Position numbers and translations under genes: made by a program
Assembly (NCBI GenBank): GCA_019236035.1
Contig: JAFAJU010000203.1
Coordinates: 1-6,301, forward strand
From: Verrucomicrobiota bacterium
Lineage (GTDB): Bacteria > Verrucomicrobiota > Verrucomicrobiia > Chthoniobacterales > JAFAMB01
Direction of reading: 5' to 3'
DNA: 6,301 nt
The notes under the pieces: generated by a model
Seen by the model: only the letters and a program-made list of their open reading frames with translations
Databases searched by the model: none
Told to the model about the DNA's origin: nothing
Part shown: positions 1-6,261 of the stretch, piece after piece
How the letters are laid out: each line of letters begins with the position of its first letter
How positions within the stretch are numbered: position 1 is the stretch's first letter

Positions 1-3
1 GAG

Positions 4-47
4 CCTGCATCGCTCAAAAATCTCTAAGGATTTGTGAGCGATGCAGG
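4..47. repeat. Palindromic repeat, copy 1 (19-position stem)
   Basis: Arms 4-22 and 29-47 pair at 18 of 19 positions (mismatch 17/34) around the six-base loop TCTAAG. The core 11-40, bounded by CGCTC and GAGCG, matches 2194-2223 at 27 of 30 positions. It lies 19 bases after the stop of the last gene. No T-run follows it on either strand, so it is not a classic intrinsic terminator, though it may shield or end the mRNA. Confidence 0.8.
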
Positions 48-66
48 TTAGGACCTGTCTCCGACC

Positions 67-438
67 CTAATCTCGGGCCCCAATAACCTTTGCTTTTGCG
101 GCGATCTTCTTGGTCAGATAGGCGGTGATCACCGGCCTCGCTATCGACCAGATACCCTTCCACGCCTGTCCTAGCAGGCCGATACTAGGATTTTTCGCTT
201 TTTGAGAGTCCTGGGTGTGGATGTAAATCTTCTTCTTTCTTGCGGGCAGGCGGGATAATAGCCACCCAAAAATCGCAGCCAGGCTAATCCAACCCCAGGA
301 GTGACTCCTCAACGAATCCGACAAATGCCGCCCAATATCCAGATTTTGGCGCACGAGCAAAGATTGGTCACTCAATGCGGTCCGCGTCCGCATCAGCTCA
401 GCCGCTATTCGCTCTTTTTCTTTTTGTGGGTCAGCCAT
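67..438 (-). CDS. Small one-helix membrane protein, position of YqjK
   Basis: I do not recognise a family with certainty. The 123-residue product has a charged N-terminal helix (1-45, starting MADPQKEKERIAAELMRTRT), one hydrophobic segment (about 48-62, GWISLAAIFGWLLS) and a basic stop-transfer stretch RLPARKKK. A polar linker and a second amphipathic stretch (about 85-118, containing WKGIWSIARPVITAYLTKKI) follow. It overlaps the holin-like gene by 34 bases. AAGGA lies six bases before the ATG at 438, which supports both the start and the gene being real. By position and layout it is the counterpart of E. coli YqjK, a small protein with a charged helix before one membrane helix. Sequence homology to YqjK is not evident to me. 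A palindromic repeat follows its stop. Confidence 0.7.
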   Translation of the reverse strand: MADPQKEKERIAAELMRTRTALSDQSLLVRQNLDIGRHLSDSLRSHSWGWISLAAIFGWLLSRLPARKKKIYIHTQDSQKAKNPSIGLLGQAWKGIWSIARPVITAYLTKKIAAKAKVIGARD

Positions 439-824
439 TCACGATCCTTTTTGAACTCCGCAACTGTAATTGGGAAAATCGGTTTGATGATTCGGTACCG
501 GAGGATCACGCCGGCTACCACGCTGATTAAAAGAAGCACCCCTCCACAGGCGAGCGCGCTCCAACCCCATTCCCAGTGAAAAAGGGACGTCACTAGGTAG
601 AGCAGAAAAACGATCAGCATTACGAGGAATCCGGCAAAAAATACGACCGTGCCGGTGAAAAGCAGCGCCAAAATCAGCAAATGAAAGCCGGCTTCCTTCG
701 ACTCGAGCCCAAGCAACCGCAGCCTGAGCTCTAAATAGCTAAGAAAAGTAGCAACCAGGTTTCGAACTGAGTCGCTTGCGGACTGTTTCGAAGGTTGAGC
801 TCCGAGCGAGCCATCGGGATCCAT
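405..824 (-). CDS. Holin-superfamily-III / YqjE-like membrane protein
   Basis: A 139-residue integral membrane protein resembling the 'phage holin family' (holin superfamily III, YqjE-like) proteins found on bacterial chromosomes. An amphipathic N-terminal part (18-44, RNLVATFLSYLELRLRLLGLES) leads into a long hydrophobic segment (about 48-82, one long or two short helices). A second hydrophobic helix follows (about 88-109), then a basic tail ending KKKKSE. The start at 824 is three bases after the DUF883-type stop, and its GGAA ribosome-binding site lies inside the last codons of that gene, so translation is probably coupled. Its end overlaps the next gene by 34 bases. No endolysin or other phage gene is nearby, so a lysis role is unlikely. 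Role unknown; envelope or stress function is inferred from the yqjDEK-like order. Confidence 0.78.
   Translation of the reverse strand: MDPDGSLGAQPSKQSASDSVRNLVATFLSYLELRLRLLGLESKEAGFHLLILALLFTGTVVFFAGFLVMLIVFLLYLVTSLFHWEWGWSALACGGVLLLISVVAGVILRYRIIKPIFPITVAEFKKDREWLTHKKKKSE
445..449 (-). promoter_or_regulatory. Ribosome-binding site inside the end of the holin-like gene
   Basis: AAGGA on the minus strand, six bases before the ATG at 438. It sits in the last codons of the holin-like gene, consistent with coupled translation of the overlapping pair. Confidence 0.55.
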
Positions 825-827
825 GGA

Positions 828-1154
828 TCATTTCCGAAACATGAGCCCCAACAGAAAGCCAAGACCGAGCGCAATGAAAACTGCCTTGGTCGGGTTTTCG
901 CGAACGTAGGCTTCTCCTTCGGTCTGCCAGGTCTTTGCCTTGGATCTCGCATCAGACCAAGCGCCTTCCGCGACGCCCCGGAATTCTCGAGCCTTGCTCT
1001 CGGCTGCCTGTCGAAGTTCTTCCGCCTTTTGTTCGGCTGCACGGCGGATCTCCTCAGCTTTCGCTGTTGCTGCAGCCTTAAAGTCGTCCGCGGCCGATTT
1101 TACATGATCTTTGGCGCTGTTCGCCGCTTCCTGGGGATTCTGATGTTCGTCCAT
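828..1154 (-). CDS. DUF883/ElaB-YqjD-type tail-anchored helical protein
   Basis: A 108-residue protein: a long charged, alanine-rich helix (about 8-80), a single membrane helix (about 89-106) and a short basic tail FRK. The segment YVRENPTKAVFIALGLGFLLGLM is the C-terminal signature of the DUF883 family; I cite its first 20 residues from position 83. E. coli members ElaB and YqjD are inner-membrane C-tail-anchored proteins, made in stationary phase and able to bind ribosomes through the N-terminal part. Residues 31-63 form three near-identical 11-residue repeats. The start at 1154 has AAGGA six bases upstream. The stop lies three bases before the next start. Role here is inferred: membrane- or stress-associated. 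Confidence 0.85.
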   Translation of the reverse strand: MDEHQNPQEAANSAKDHVKSAADDFKAAATAKAEEIRRAAEQKAEELRQAAESKAREFRGVAEGAWSDARSKAKTWQTEGEAYVRENPTKAVFIALGLGFLLGLMFRK

Positions 1155-1160
1155 AGTATA

Positions 1161-1165
1161 TCCTT
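1161..1165 (-). promoter_or_regulatory. Ribosome-binding site of the DUF883-type gene
   Basis: AAGGA on the minus strand, six bases before the ATG at 1154. It is the strongest site in the left cluster and fits the first gene of a new translational unit after infA. Confidence 0.6.
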
Positions 1166-1278
1166 ATAATCGCTGAATCTCTTGGCTCCCGAAAATACGT
1201 TTATAAATGAGTCTGTTCGCTGCGCATCGAAAAATCAAGAACCCTGGTCGCCGCAAGATCTTCGTATTTCCCTTCGAT

Positions 1279-1497
1279 TCAGGTCTCACGAAAAATTATT
1301 CGGGCCTTACTTAAATCATAGGGCGAGATTTCTACTTCAACCTTGTCCCCGGGAACAATTCGGATGAAATTTTTGCGCATTTTTCCACTGATGTGAGCTA
1401 AGACCCGTTGGCCGTTGGGCAGGGTTACCCGAAACATCGTGTTTGGCAGCACCTCCGTTACAACCCCTTCCGCGATCAGTGGTTGCTCTTTCGACAT
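1279..1497 (-). CDS. infA: Translation initiation factor IF-1
   Basis: IF-1 binds the ribosomal A site of the 30S subunit and works with IF-2 and IF-3 during initiation. The 72-residue length is exactly typical, and the whole protein is one S1-type OB fold. Conserved stretches are LPNTMFRVTLPNG (17-29), HISGKMRKNFIRI (35-47) and GDKVEVEISPYDLSKARI (50-67), nearly matching the E. coli factor. The start at 1497 is preceded by an AGGA about nine bases upstream, and the stop is followed by a 124-base gap. Here infA is not next to ribosomal protein genes or secY; it follows the CBM9-like gene. No second infA is in the window, so I cannot say whether this is the only copy. Confidence 0.97.
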   Translation of the reverse strand: MSKEQPLIAEGVVTEVLPNTMFRVTLPNGQRVLAHISGKMRKNFIRIVPGDKVEVEISPYDLSKARIIFRET

Positions 1498-1530
1498 TGA
1501 GCCTAATCCTGCCTGACAATGGGGAAATTT

Positions 1531-2166
1531 TCAATTACGCACATCAAACCGCACGAACCCGAATCGGTTCGGTACATGGAAACTCTCAACCAGGGTTGGC
1601 GACCAGGCGGTCAACTCGCGTACCCGATCGTTCGGTTGCTCAATTCGCGTAAAGTTCGCTCGCCAAACCGGGCAACGTGTCGGATGACAGTCCGCGAGAG
1701 ATTCAAACCGGATCTGGAACGCAGCCACCCACCCGTATGAGAGGACGCCACAGGCAGTCTTGAGTCCATCGCAACGCCAATTGAAATCTCTTTTCAGACC
1801 GGTCCGAGTCCTTCGGATGAAAACATCCGTCACAGTATTGAGCGGATTGATCCCGATCTCGAAATAGAACAACGAATCCCCAAAAGGATCGAGGAAGACT
1901 TCGACGACCTCTTCCTCCCACAGAGCGTCACCTCGGTTTGTCTTCGTAGCCCAAGGCAACAGGTCCTGACAGAGGTAGAGGCCATGCAGTTCATTGTCGC
2001 TCCAGCCAAGCCGCACTTCCGTACCCCACCGGGGCTGGCGACCGGACACGTTCTCAAGCAAAGAAACCCTCGCACAATTGGCCCAGACGCCATGCAAAGC
2101 ATCCAGTGAAGATAGATCCCAGCTAGGCGTCTTTGGGCAGACTAGCTCTGGTAGACGCGCGACCAT
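1531..2166 (-). CDS. CBM9-like (carbohydrate-binding family 9-like) protein
   Basis: A 211-residue single-domain beta-sandwich protein of the CBM9/DOMON-like group. Diagnostic segments are VSLLENVSGRQPRWGTEVRL (34-53), WEEEVVEVFLDPFGD (83-97), YFEIGINPLNTVTD (101-114), WRANFTRIE (168-176), ELTAWSPT (184-191) and FHVPNRFGFVRF (196-207). In xylanases this fold binds sugar chain ends. Free-standing bacterial members of this size are common, and their ligand is mostly unknown. No signal peptide or lipobox is visible at the N-terminus MVARLPELVCPK, so the protein may be cytosolic unless exported differently. It lies 62 bases after carA, across a palindromic repeat, and 33 bases before infA. The ATG at 2166 lacks a clear Shine-Dalgarno. 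Family call is firm; function is not known. Confidence 0.85.
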   Translation of the reverse strand: MVARLPELVCPKTPSWDLSSLDALHGVWANCARVSLLENVSGRQPRWGTEVRLGWSDNELHGLYLCQDLLPWATKTNRGDALWEEEVVEVFLDPFGDSLFYFEIGINPLNTVTDVFIRRTRTGLKRDFNWRCDGLKTACGVLSYGWVAAFQIRFESLADCHPTRCPVWRANFTRIEQPNDRVRELTAWSPTLVESFHVPNRFGFVRFDVRN

Positions 2167-2193
2167 GGTGTTTCGCTACTGGTGTGGCCGGCC

Positions 2194-2223
2194 CGCTCAA
2201 AAATTTCTAAGGATTGATGAGCG
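2194..2223. repeat. Palindromic repeat, copy 2
   Basis: Second copy of the CGCTC...GAGCG element, 27 of 30 bases identical to 11-40 with the same TCTAAG loop. The outer six pairs are intact; inner pairing is weaker (mismatches at 2200/2217 and 2201/2216). The longer outer arm of copy 1 is missing. It begins five bases after the carA stop, in the same orientation relative to the gene as copy 1. Confidence 0.75.
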
Positions 2224-2228
2224 ATACA

Positions 2229-3407
2229 CTAGGAACGCTGGTCGTCAATCAGCTTGCTAAATTGATCGAAAAAGTAGCTCGCGTCATGCGGCCCCGGCGA
2301 AGCCTCGGGGTGATATTGCACGCTGAATATCGGATGCTCCTTGTGCCGCATCCCCTCCACGGTTTGATCATTCAAGTTGATATGTGTGATCTCCACGTTT
2401 CCAGGCAGCGACTCGGCGTCAATCGCGAATCCATGGTTTTGCGATGTAATGGACACCTTGCCAGTCGTCAGATCCTTGACCGGCTGATTCCCGCCGCGGT
2501 GCCCGAACTTAAGTTTAAACGTCTTACCACCATACGCCAGGCCGAGCAGCTGGTGACCCAGGCAGATCCCAAAGATTGGGCAACGCCCAAAGAGTCGCTG
2601 CAGCTCGTCGGAAAGATAGGGCAACGCGCCGGGATCACCCGGCCCGTTTGACAGAAATATCCCGTCCGGTTTCATCGCCAGCACATCCTCTGCCTTTGTG
2701 GTCGCGGGAAGGACCGTCACTTTGAATCCGTGCTGCCGCAATCTGCGGAGGATATTGAATTTTATACCATAATCGTAAGCCACAATGTTGTGGCGAATGG
2801 GCAGCAATGGCTTGAAGGCCTGGCCGTTCTCAAGCACCTCACCTGACTGGCCGCCTGAGCCTTTCACGATCGTCCAATCGCGACTTCGCCGGTCTTCCGG
2901 ATCCCACTCGTACGCATTGGGAGTCGTCACTTCCTTGACAAAGTCAGAACCGGTCATCGTCGCGCTGCTCAGAGCGCGCCGCATGGCTTCCTCCGGTTCT
3001 TTGATCTCGCTACTGAGGCACGCTCGCATCGCTCCTCTCACCCTGAGGTGTTTTGTCAGTGCCCGCGTGTCGACTCCTTGAATCCCGCAGATGTTCCACC
3101 TCTTCAGGTAGTCTTCCAGTGATCCCGCGGCGCGCCAGTTGCTAGCGATCGGCGAAAGTTCACCGACCACAAACCCGCGCACATGGGGCTGAAGGCTCTC
3201 TTCATCGAGCGAGTTGACCCCATAGTTCCCGATGAGCGGATAAGTCATGGTGACGATTTGACCACGATAGGAAGGATCGGTCAGCACTTCCTGATACCCG
3301 TTCATCGATGTATTGAAACAAATCTCGCCAACGGCCGTCCCCTCCGCGCCGAAAGCTTCTCCAAAAAAGGTCCGCCCATCTTCCAGAACAATGAGAGCCT
3401 GCTTCAT
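2229..3407 (-). CDS. carA: Carbamoyl-phosphate synthase small (glutaminase) subunit
   Basis: This subunit hydrolyses glutamine and channels ammonia to CarB, which makes carbamoyl phosphate for pyrimidine and arginine synthesis in the cytosol. The 392-residue product has the CPSase small-chain N-terminal domain (about 1-150), with GEICFNTSMNGYQEVLTDPSY (27-47, first 20 being diagnostic) and YPLIGNYGVN (56-65). A class I glutamine amidotransferase domain follows (about 205-390). The nucleophile elbow GICLGHQ contains Cys282, and the FSVQYHPEASPGP segment supplies His366 and Glu368, so the triad is intact. Length is close to the E. coli protein (382). I start at the ATG at 3407 because MKQALIVLEDG is the usual family N-terminus. 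The frame is open for 58 more codons to a GTG at 3581, but that part has no family likeness and no ribosome-binding site. carB is not in the window. Confidence 0.96.
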   Translation of the reverse strand: MKQALIVLEDGRTFFGEAFGAEGTAVGEICFNTSMNGYQEVLTDPSYRGQIVTMTYPLIGNYGVNSLDEESLQPHVRGFVVGELSPIASNWRAAGSLEDYLKRWNICGIQGVDTRALTKHLRVRGAMRACLSSEIKEPEEAMRRALSSATMTGSDFVKEVTTPNAYEWDPEDRRSRDWTIVKGSGGQSGEVLENGQAFKPLLPIRHNIVAYDYGIKFNILRRLRQHGFKVTVLPATTKAEDVLAMKPDGIFLSNGPGDPGALPYLSDELQRLFGRCPIFGICLGHQLLGLAYGGKTFKLKFGHRGGNQPVKDLTTGKVSITSQNHGFAIDAESLPGNVEITHINLNDQTVEGMRHKEHPIFSVQYHPEASPGPHDASYFFDQFSKLIDDQRS

Positions 3408-3609
3408 TTTGGGCGAGAATATGGAAACGATTTGCCCATCTTCCAAGTGGAAACTCTCCAGCCTGCGTCCTTCTATAGCCTCACGCAAAGGTACAGAAGC
3501 ACCAAGACGAACGACTCCCGCATTAGGTGTCCTTGTCACGAAGGATTCCCTGAAGCCCTTTTCTGCGCGCGCTAGCCACACGCCGAAATTGCGTCGTTTT
3601 TGGTTGCGG

Positions 3610-4869
3610 CTACGTTGCCGCCAATCGCCGCACTTCCTGGCCCAGGGTCACCGCCAGGCTTCCACGCGGGGCGACATAAATTTGACCCAGCCCCAGCCAT
3701 TCCCCCAAAAGAGCCAACTCTCCCGCCAGAGCTTCGGCCACCTGCGCGCGGTCCACACCCGGCTCCTCTAGCGCAGACAAGACGTGCAACCTCCCCAGCT
3801 TTCGGTCCGCCTTCAGGTCAACTCGCGCGACGAGTCGATCTCCGAGCAGAAAGGGTAAAACGTAGTAGCCATGCTCCCGTTTGTGCGCCGGCGTGTAGAT
3901 CTCGATCCGGTAACGAAATTGGAACAGACGCTCTGGCCTCTTCCGCTCCCAGACAAGAGGGTCAAATGGCGAAATGAGTGCCTGCCCGATTACGCGCCGA
4001 GGAACTTTTGCGTCGCGATGCAGGTAGGCTTTCCAGCCTTCCACGGTCACCGGCACAAGTTCCCCTGTCTCCACCAGCTCGCCAATCCGTGCGCGGGCTT
4101 CCTCCGGTTGGAGGCGAAAGTAGTCCCGCAAATCGAATTCCGTGGCTAGCCCGAGTGCGCGGCTGGCGATTCGAACTAGTTCTCGGTGCGCGTCTTCCAG
4201 CGACAGAGCCTGCGCGTTCAAAAGCTCAGGTGGGATCACGCGTTCCGTCAGATCATAGAGGCGCTGAAAATTGTGCCGGGTTGCGGTGGTGATCCGACCG
4301 CACCAGAACAGAAATTCAAGGGCGGCTTTCGTATCGCTCCAACCCCACCAGCCACCCGAACGGCCCAGCCGTTCCTCAGCCAGATGTTGTTCGATTTCCC
4401 CCGCACTGGCCGGCCCATGCTCCTTCACAACCTCTAAGACCCTTTCAATAAAGTCCGGCCTTCTCTTGGCGAAGCGGGCGAGTGATTTCCAAGTTCCTAC
4501 AAAATTGCGTGCACGTTCCATTCGCCAGCGGAGCAGGGGAAACGCTTCGAGCGGTAGCAAACACGCTTCATGTCCCCAGTATTCGAAAAAGCGACGCCGA
4601 CTTCGTTTATAGCAGGCCTCATCCAACAGCTTGACCGGGTAAGGTCCAAGCCGCGAAAACAGCGGGAAATAATGTGCTCGCATCAATACGTTCACCGAAT
4701 CGATCTGTAGCATCCCGATGCGCTTAAGGACCGCTATCACATGGCGTTGAGTCACCCGGTTTGACGAGCGGTTCCCAAATCCTTGCGCCTTCAGAACCGC
4801 CCGTCGCGCTTCCGCAATGGAAAGTGTCGCCGGGGAAGCGTGTCCTTTTTTGTGAAGCTTTCCGCGCAC
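3610..4869 (-). CDS. ycaQ: YcaQ-type winged-helix DNA glycosylase (HTH_42 family)
   Basis: Probable DNA glycosylase of the HTH_42 (AlkZ/YcaQ) superfamily. Characterised members excise alkylated bases and unhook interstrand crosslinks. With the GTG start at 4869 the protein has 419 residues, close to the roughly 410 usual for YcaQ. Visible marks are an N-terminal helix SIAEARRAVLKAQGF (17-31), the LQIDSVNVL segment with the Q-hydrophobic-D catalytic motif at Q55-I56-D57, FFEYWGHEACLLP (94-106), GWWGWSDTKAALEFLFWCGR (173-192), SPFDPLVWER (300-309) and HGYYVLPFLLGDRLVARVDLK (about 333-353). The frame stays open to an ATG at 5031, but that would overlap the upstream gene by 146 bases and add 54 residues without family character. 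The GTG has GGAG seven bases upstream and starts 16 bases after the DAC gene's stop, so co-transcription is likely. Substrate is inferred from the family. Confidence 0.88.
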   Translation of the reverse strand: MRGKLHKKGHASPATLSIAEARRAVLKAQGFGNRSSNRVTQRHVIAVLKRIGMLQIDSVNVLMRAHYFPLFSRLGPYPVKLLDEACYKRSRRRFFEYWGHEACLLPLEAFPLLRWRMERARNFVGTWKSLARFAKRRPDFIERVLEVVKEHGPASAGEIEQHLAEERLGRSGGWWGWSDTKAALEFLFWCGRITTATRHNFQRLYDLTERVIPPELLNAQALSLEDAHRELVRIASRALGLATEFDLRDYFRLQPEEARARIGELVETGELVPVTVEGWKAYLHRDAKVPRRVIGQALISPFDPLVWERKRPERLFQFRYRIEIYTPAHKREHGYYVLPFLLGDRLVARVDLKADRKLGRLHVLSALEEPGVDRAQVAEALAGELALLGEWLGLGQIYVAPRGSLAVTLGQEVRRLAAT

Positions 4870-4876
4870 AAGCTCG

Positions 4877-4880
4877 CTCC
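4877..4880 (-). promoter_or_regulatory. Ribosome-binding site deciding the ycaQ GTG start
   Basis: GGAG on the minus strand stands seven bases before the GTG at 4869. It lies inside the 16-base gap after the TAG stop of the DAC-domain gene. It supports the short YcaQ form and suggests reinitiation or coupled translation of the two genes. Confidence 0.6.
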
Positions 4881-4885
4881 GTCGC

Positions 4886-6178
4886 CTACCAGGAGAGCTG
4901 GTTCCAATAGGTGACCGCCCCGTTGTGTTTTCTGACGAACTGCACCGACCCGTCTTGTGAAACGACCATAGCCAGACACCTCGGGTAGCCGTGACAGAAT
5001 CGATAAACGGCGCGATGCCGTGTTCCGACATTGTCGAGTGGTTCGTTTACCCAAATGTCACCCTCCAAATCGAGTGCGTGCCGGACACCTTTCAGGTCAA
5101 TTGCATCAAAGCGGAGCTCTGCACCGAACCCGACCAGCTCTAAAGCGCGGGTCACGACCAGGGCACCATCTACGGCCATGAGATCTGCCAGGAAGTGCGC
5201 AAAATCGAACAAGGCTTCGTCCAGATCGCTCAGATTGGCATCCGTGAGCGCCTGATATTCCGTCCATCCGGCGCTTGGTTTACCCTGTTCGACCGCTAGT
5301 TGCGACAAACGAACGATAGCCCGCATCAACATCTGCCCATACCGCCTCCGTGCCGGACAATTTGCAATCAGGTATTTGAAACGAACTGCCTCGTCAGGGT
5401 CCCGAATGACCGCTTCGTCATCTGGATCTACAATCACCAAAGTGCCCCCATGGCGCCCATTTCGCACGACCGAAAGCGTCCGTAAGAGGATGTTGTAAGA
5501 CATCATCCTCACAAAATCTACATCGACCGGAACATATTTGGCGTCCGAGCGTTGACCAAAAGCCTCGTTTAGAAAGCTGCGGCGTACCTCAGAAAATACT
5601 TTTTGCAACCATCTTGATTCGAAAAGATCAAAGGCCTGAGACTCGATACGACCTCCGGTCAGCGTGGCAATACGGCTTCTTCCAAGGTGAATCGTCAGCC
5701 GGCCTGGCCCGAGCGAATGGATCACGAGAGATTCAGGTTCCGTCGGTCCACGATAGCGTCCACCGGCAAGGCTACTCAGCCAGCGGGTTCCCGAAACAAC
5801 CATACCCCAGATTTGAAGTTCCTGGTGGAGACTTGGAGAAACCCCGATCATCGACCGAAAAAACAGAGCCGCCATCGAAAGCCTGCGAATCTCTTGCTCA
5901 TTGAACGGTCGCATTCGATCCAGGTAGAGCGGCATCAGTCCGCTGGGTGGACCATCCTCCGGTGGTAAGAGACCCGGGTCGCCGAAAATTAACCGGAACG
6001 TTACCGGCCTGTCTTCATCGCGTAGCAGGCTGGCGTGATAGGCGATATCGAATAGCTGACGAAGATGATGTTCCTGTGGCAATTGCGCCAGCCGATCTTT
6101 TGGCCAGGCTTTTTTTACTAACTCTGCCAGTTGTGAAGGATAAGAATAACCAAGATAACTTTGAAGCGGTTGCGTCAT
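4886..6178 (-). CDS. DACNV-sensor / diadenylate cyclase (DAC, DisA_N-like) domain protein
   Basis: Predicted cytosolic nucleotide second-messenger synthase of 430 residues. The N-terminal part (about 1-225, with the segment YHASLLRDEDRPVTFRL near 47-63) resembles the predicted sensor domain called DACNV. The C-terminal part (about 228-430) resembles the DAC domain, which condenses two ATP into cyclic di-AMP. Both DAC hallmarks are visible: DGA at 337-339 and GTRHRA at 385-390, followed by a strand pair around MVVSQDGSVQFV that fits the fold. There is no signal peptide or clear membrane helix, unlike CdaA. The DNA-binding HhH domain of DisA is also absent. I chose the ATG at 6178; an in-frame TTG at 6199 would add seven residues, and neither has a clear Shine-Dalgarno. 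The next gene begins 16 bases after the stop. Family assignment is from motif recognition; the product and the sensed signal are inferred. Confidence 0.82.
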   Translation of the reverse strand: MTQPLQSYLGYSYPSQLAELVKKAWPKDRLAQLPQEHHLRQLFDIAYHASLLRDEDRPVTFRLIFGDPGLLPPEDGPPSGLMPLYLDRMRPFNEQEIRRLSMAALFFRSMIGVSPSLHQELQIWGMVVSGTRWLSSLAGGRYRGPTEPESLVIHSLGPGRLTIHLGRSRIATLTGGRIESQAFDLFESRWLQKVFSEVRRSFLNEAFGQRSDAKYVPVDVDFVRMMSYNILLRTLSVVRNGRHGGTLVIVDPDDEAVIRDPDEAVRFKYLIANCPARRRYGQMLMRAIVRLSQLAVEQGKPSAGWTEYQALTDANLSDLDEALFDFAHFLADLMAVDGALVVTRALELVGFGAELRFDAIDLKGVRHALDLEGDIWVNEPLDNVGTRHRAVYRFCHGYPRCLAMVVSQDGSVQFVRKHNGAVTYWNQLSW

Positions 6179-6220
6179 TTCAGATCTGCCGGCTGCCAAT
6201 TGAGCGGCCCAAAGATTGCA

Positions 6221-6248
6221 ACTATGCCGCCATTCTAGAAAAATTCAA
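6221..6248 (-). promoter_or_regulatory. Weak promoter candidate for the DAC-ycaQ unit
   Basis: On the minus strand TTGAAT (6243-6248) is followed after 16 bases by CATAGT (6221-6226). Each hexamer matches the sigma-70 consensus at 4 of 6 positions. Placement about 45 bases before the chosen ATG is sensible, but such a match arises easily by chance. Confidence 0.22.
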
Positions 6249-6261
6249 AAACGCTGAAGAA

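Noticed and set aside
4..47. Intrinsic terminator
   Set aside because: The stem is strong but no T-run follows on either strand; kept as a palindromic repeat instead.
405..824. Prophage remnant suggested by the holin-like protein
   Set aside because: No endolysin, structural, integrase or attachment-site sequence is nearby, and the yqjD-like neighbour points to a chromosomal membrane operon.
795..1169. Plus-strand frame of 124 codons across the DUF883-type gene
   Set aside because: Antisense shadow: the minus strand carries a recognised family with good ribosome-binding sites on both sides.
1155..1278. Promoter or small RNA in the infA-DUF883 gap
   Set aside because: AT-rich TTATAA-like stretches are present but no properly spaced -35 partner, and no stable hairpin with a T-run was found.
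2214..2651. Plus-strand frame of 145 codons over the end of carA
   Set aside because: It covers the intact CarA glutaminase domain in antisense and shows no family likeness.
3313..3977. Plus-strand open frames of 125-152 codons over ycaQ and carA
   Set aside because: They lie antisense to firmly identified genes, have low-complexity proline/arginine-rich products and no recognisable domain.
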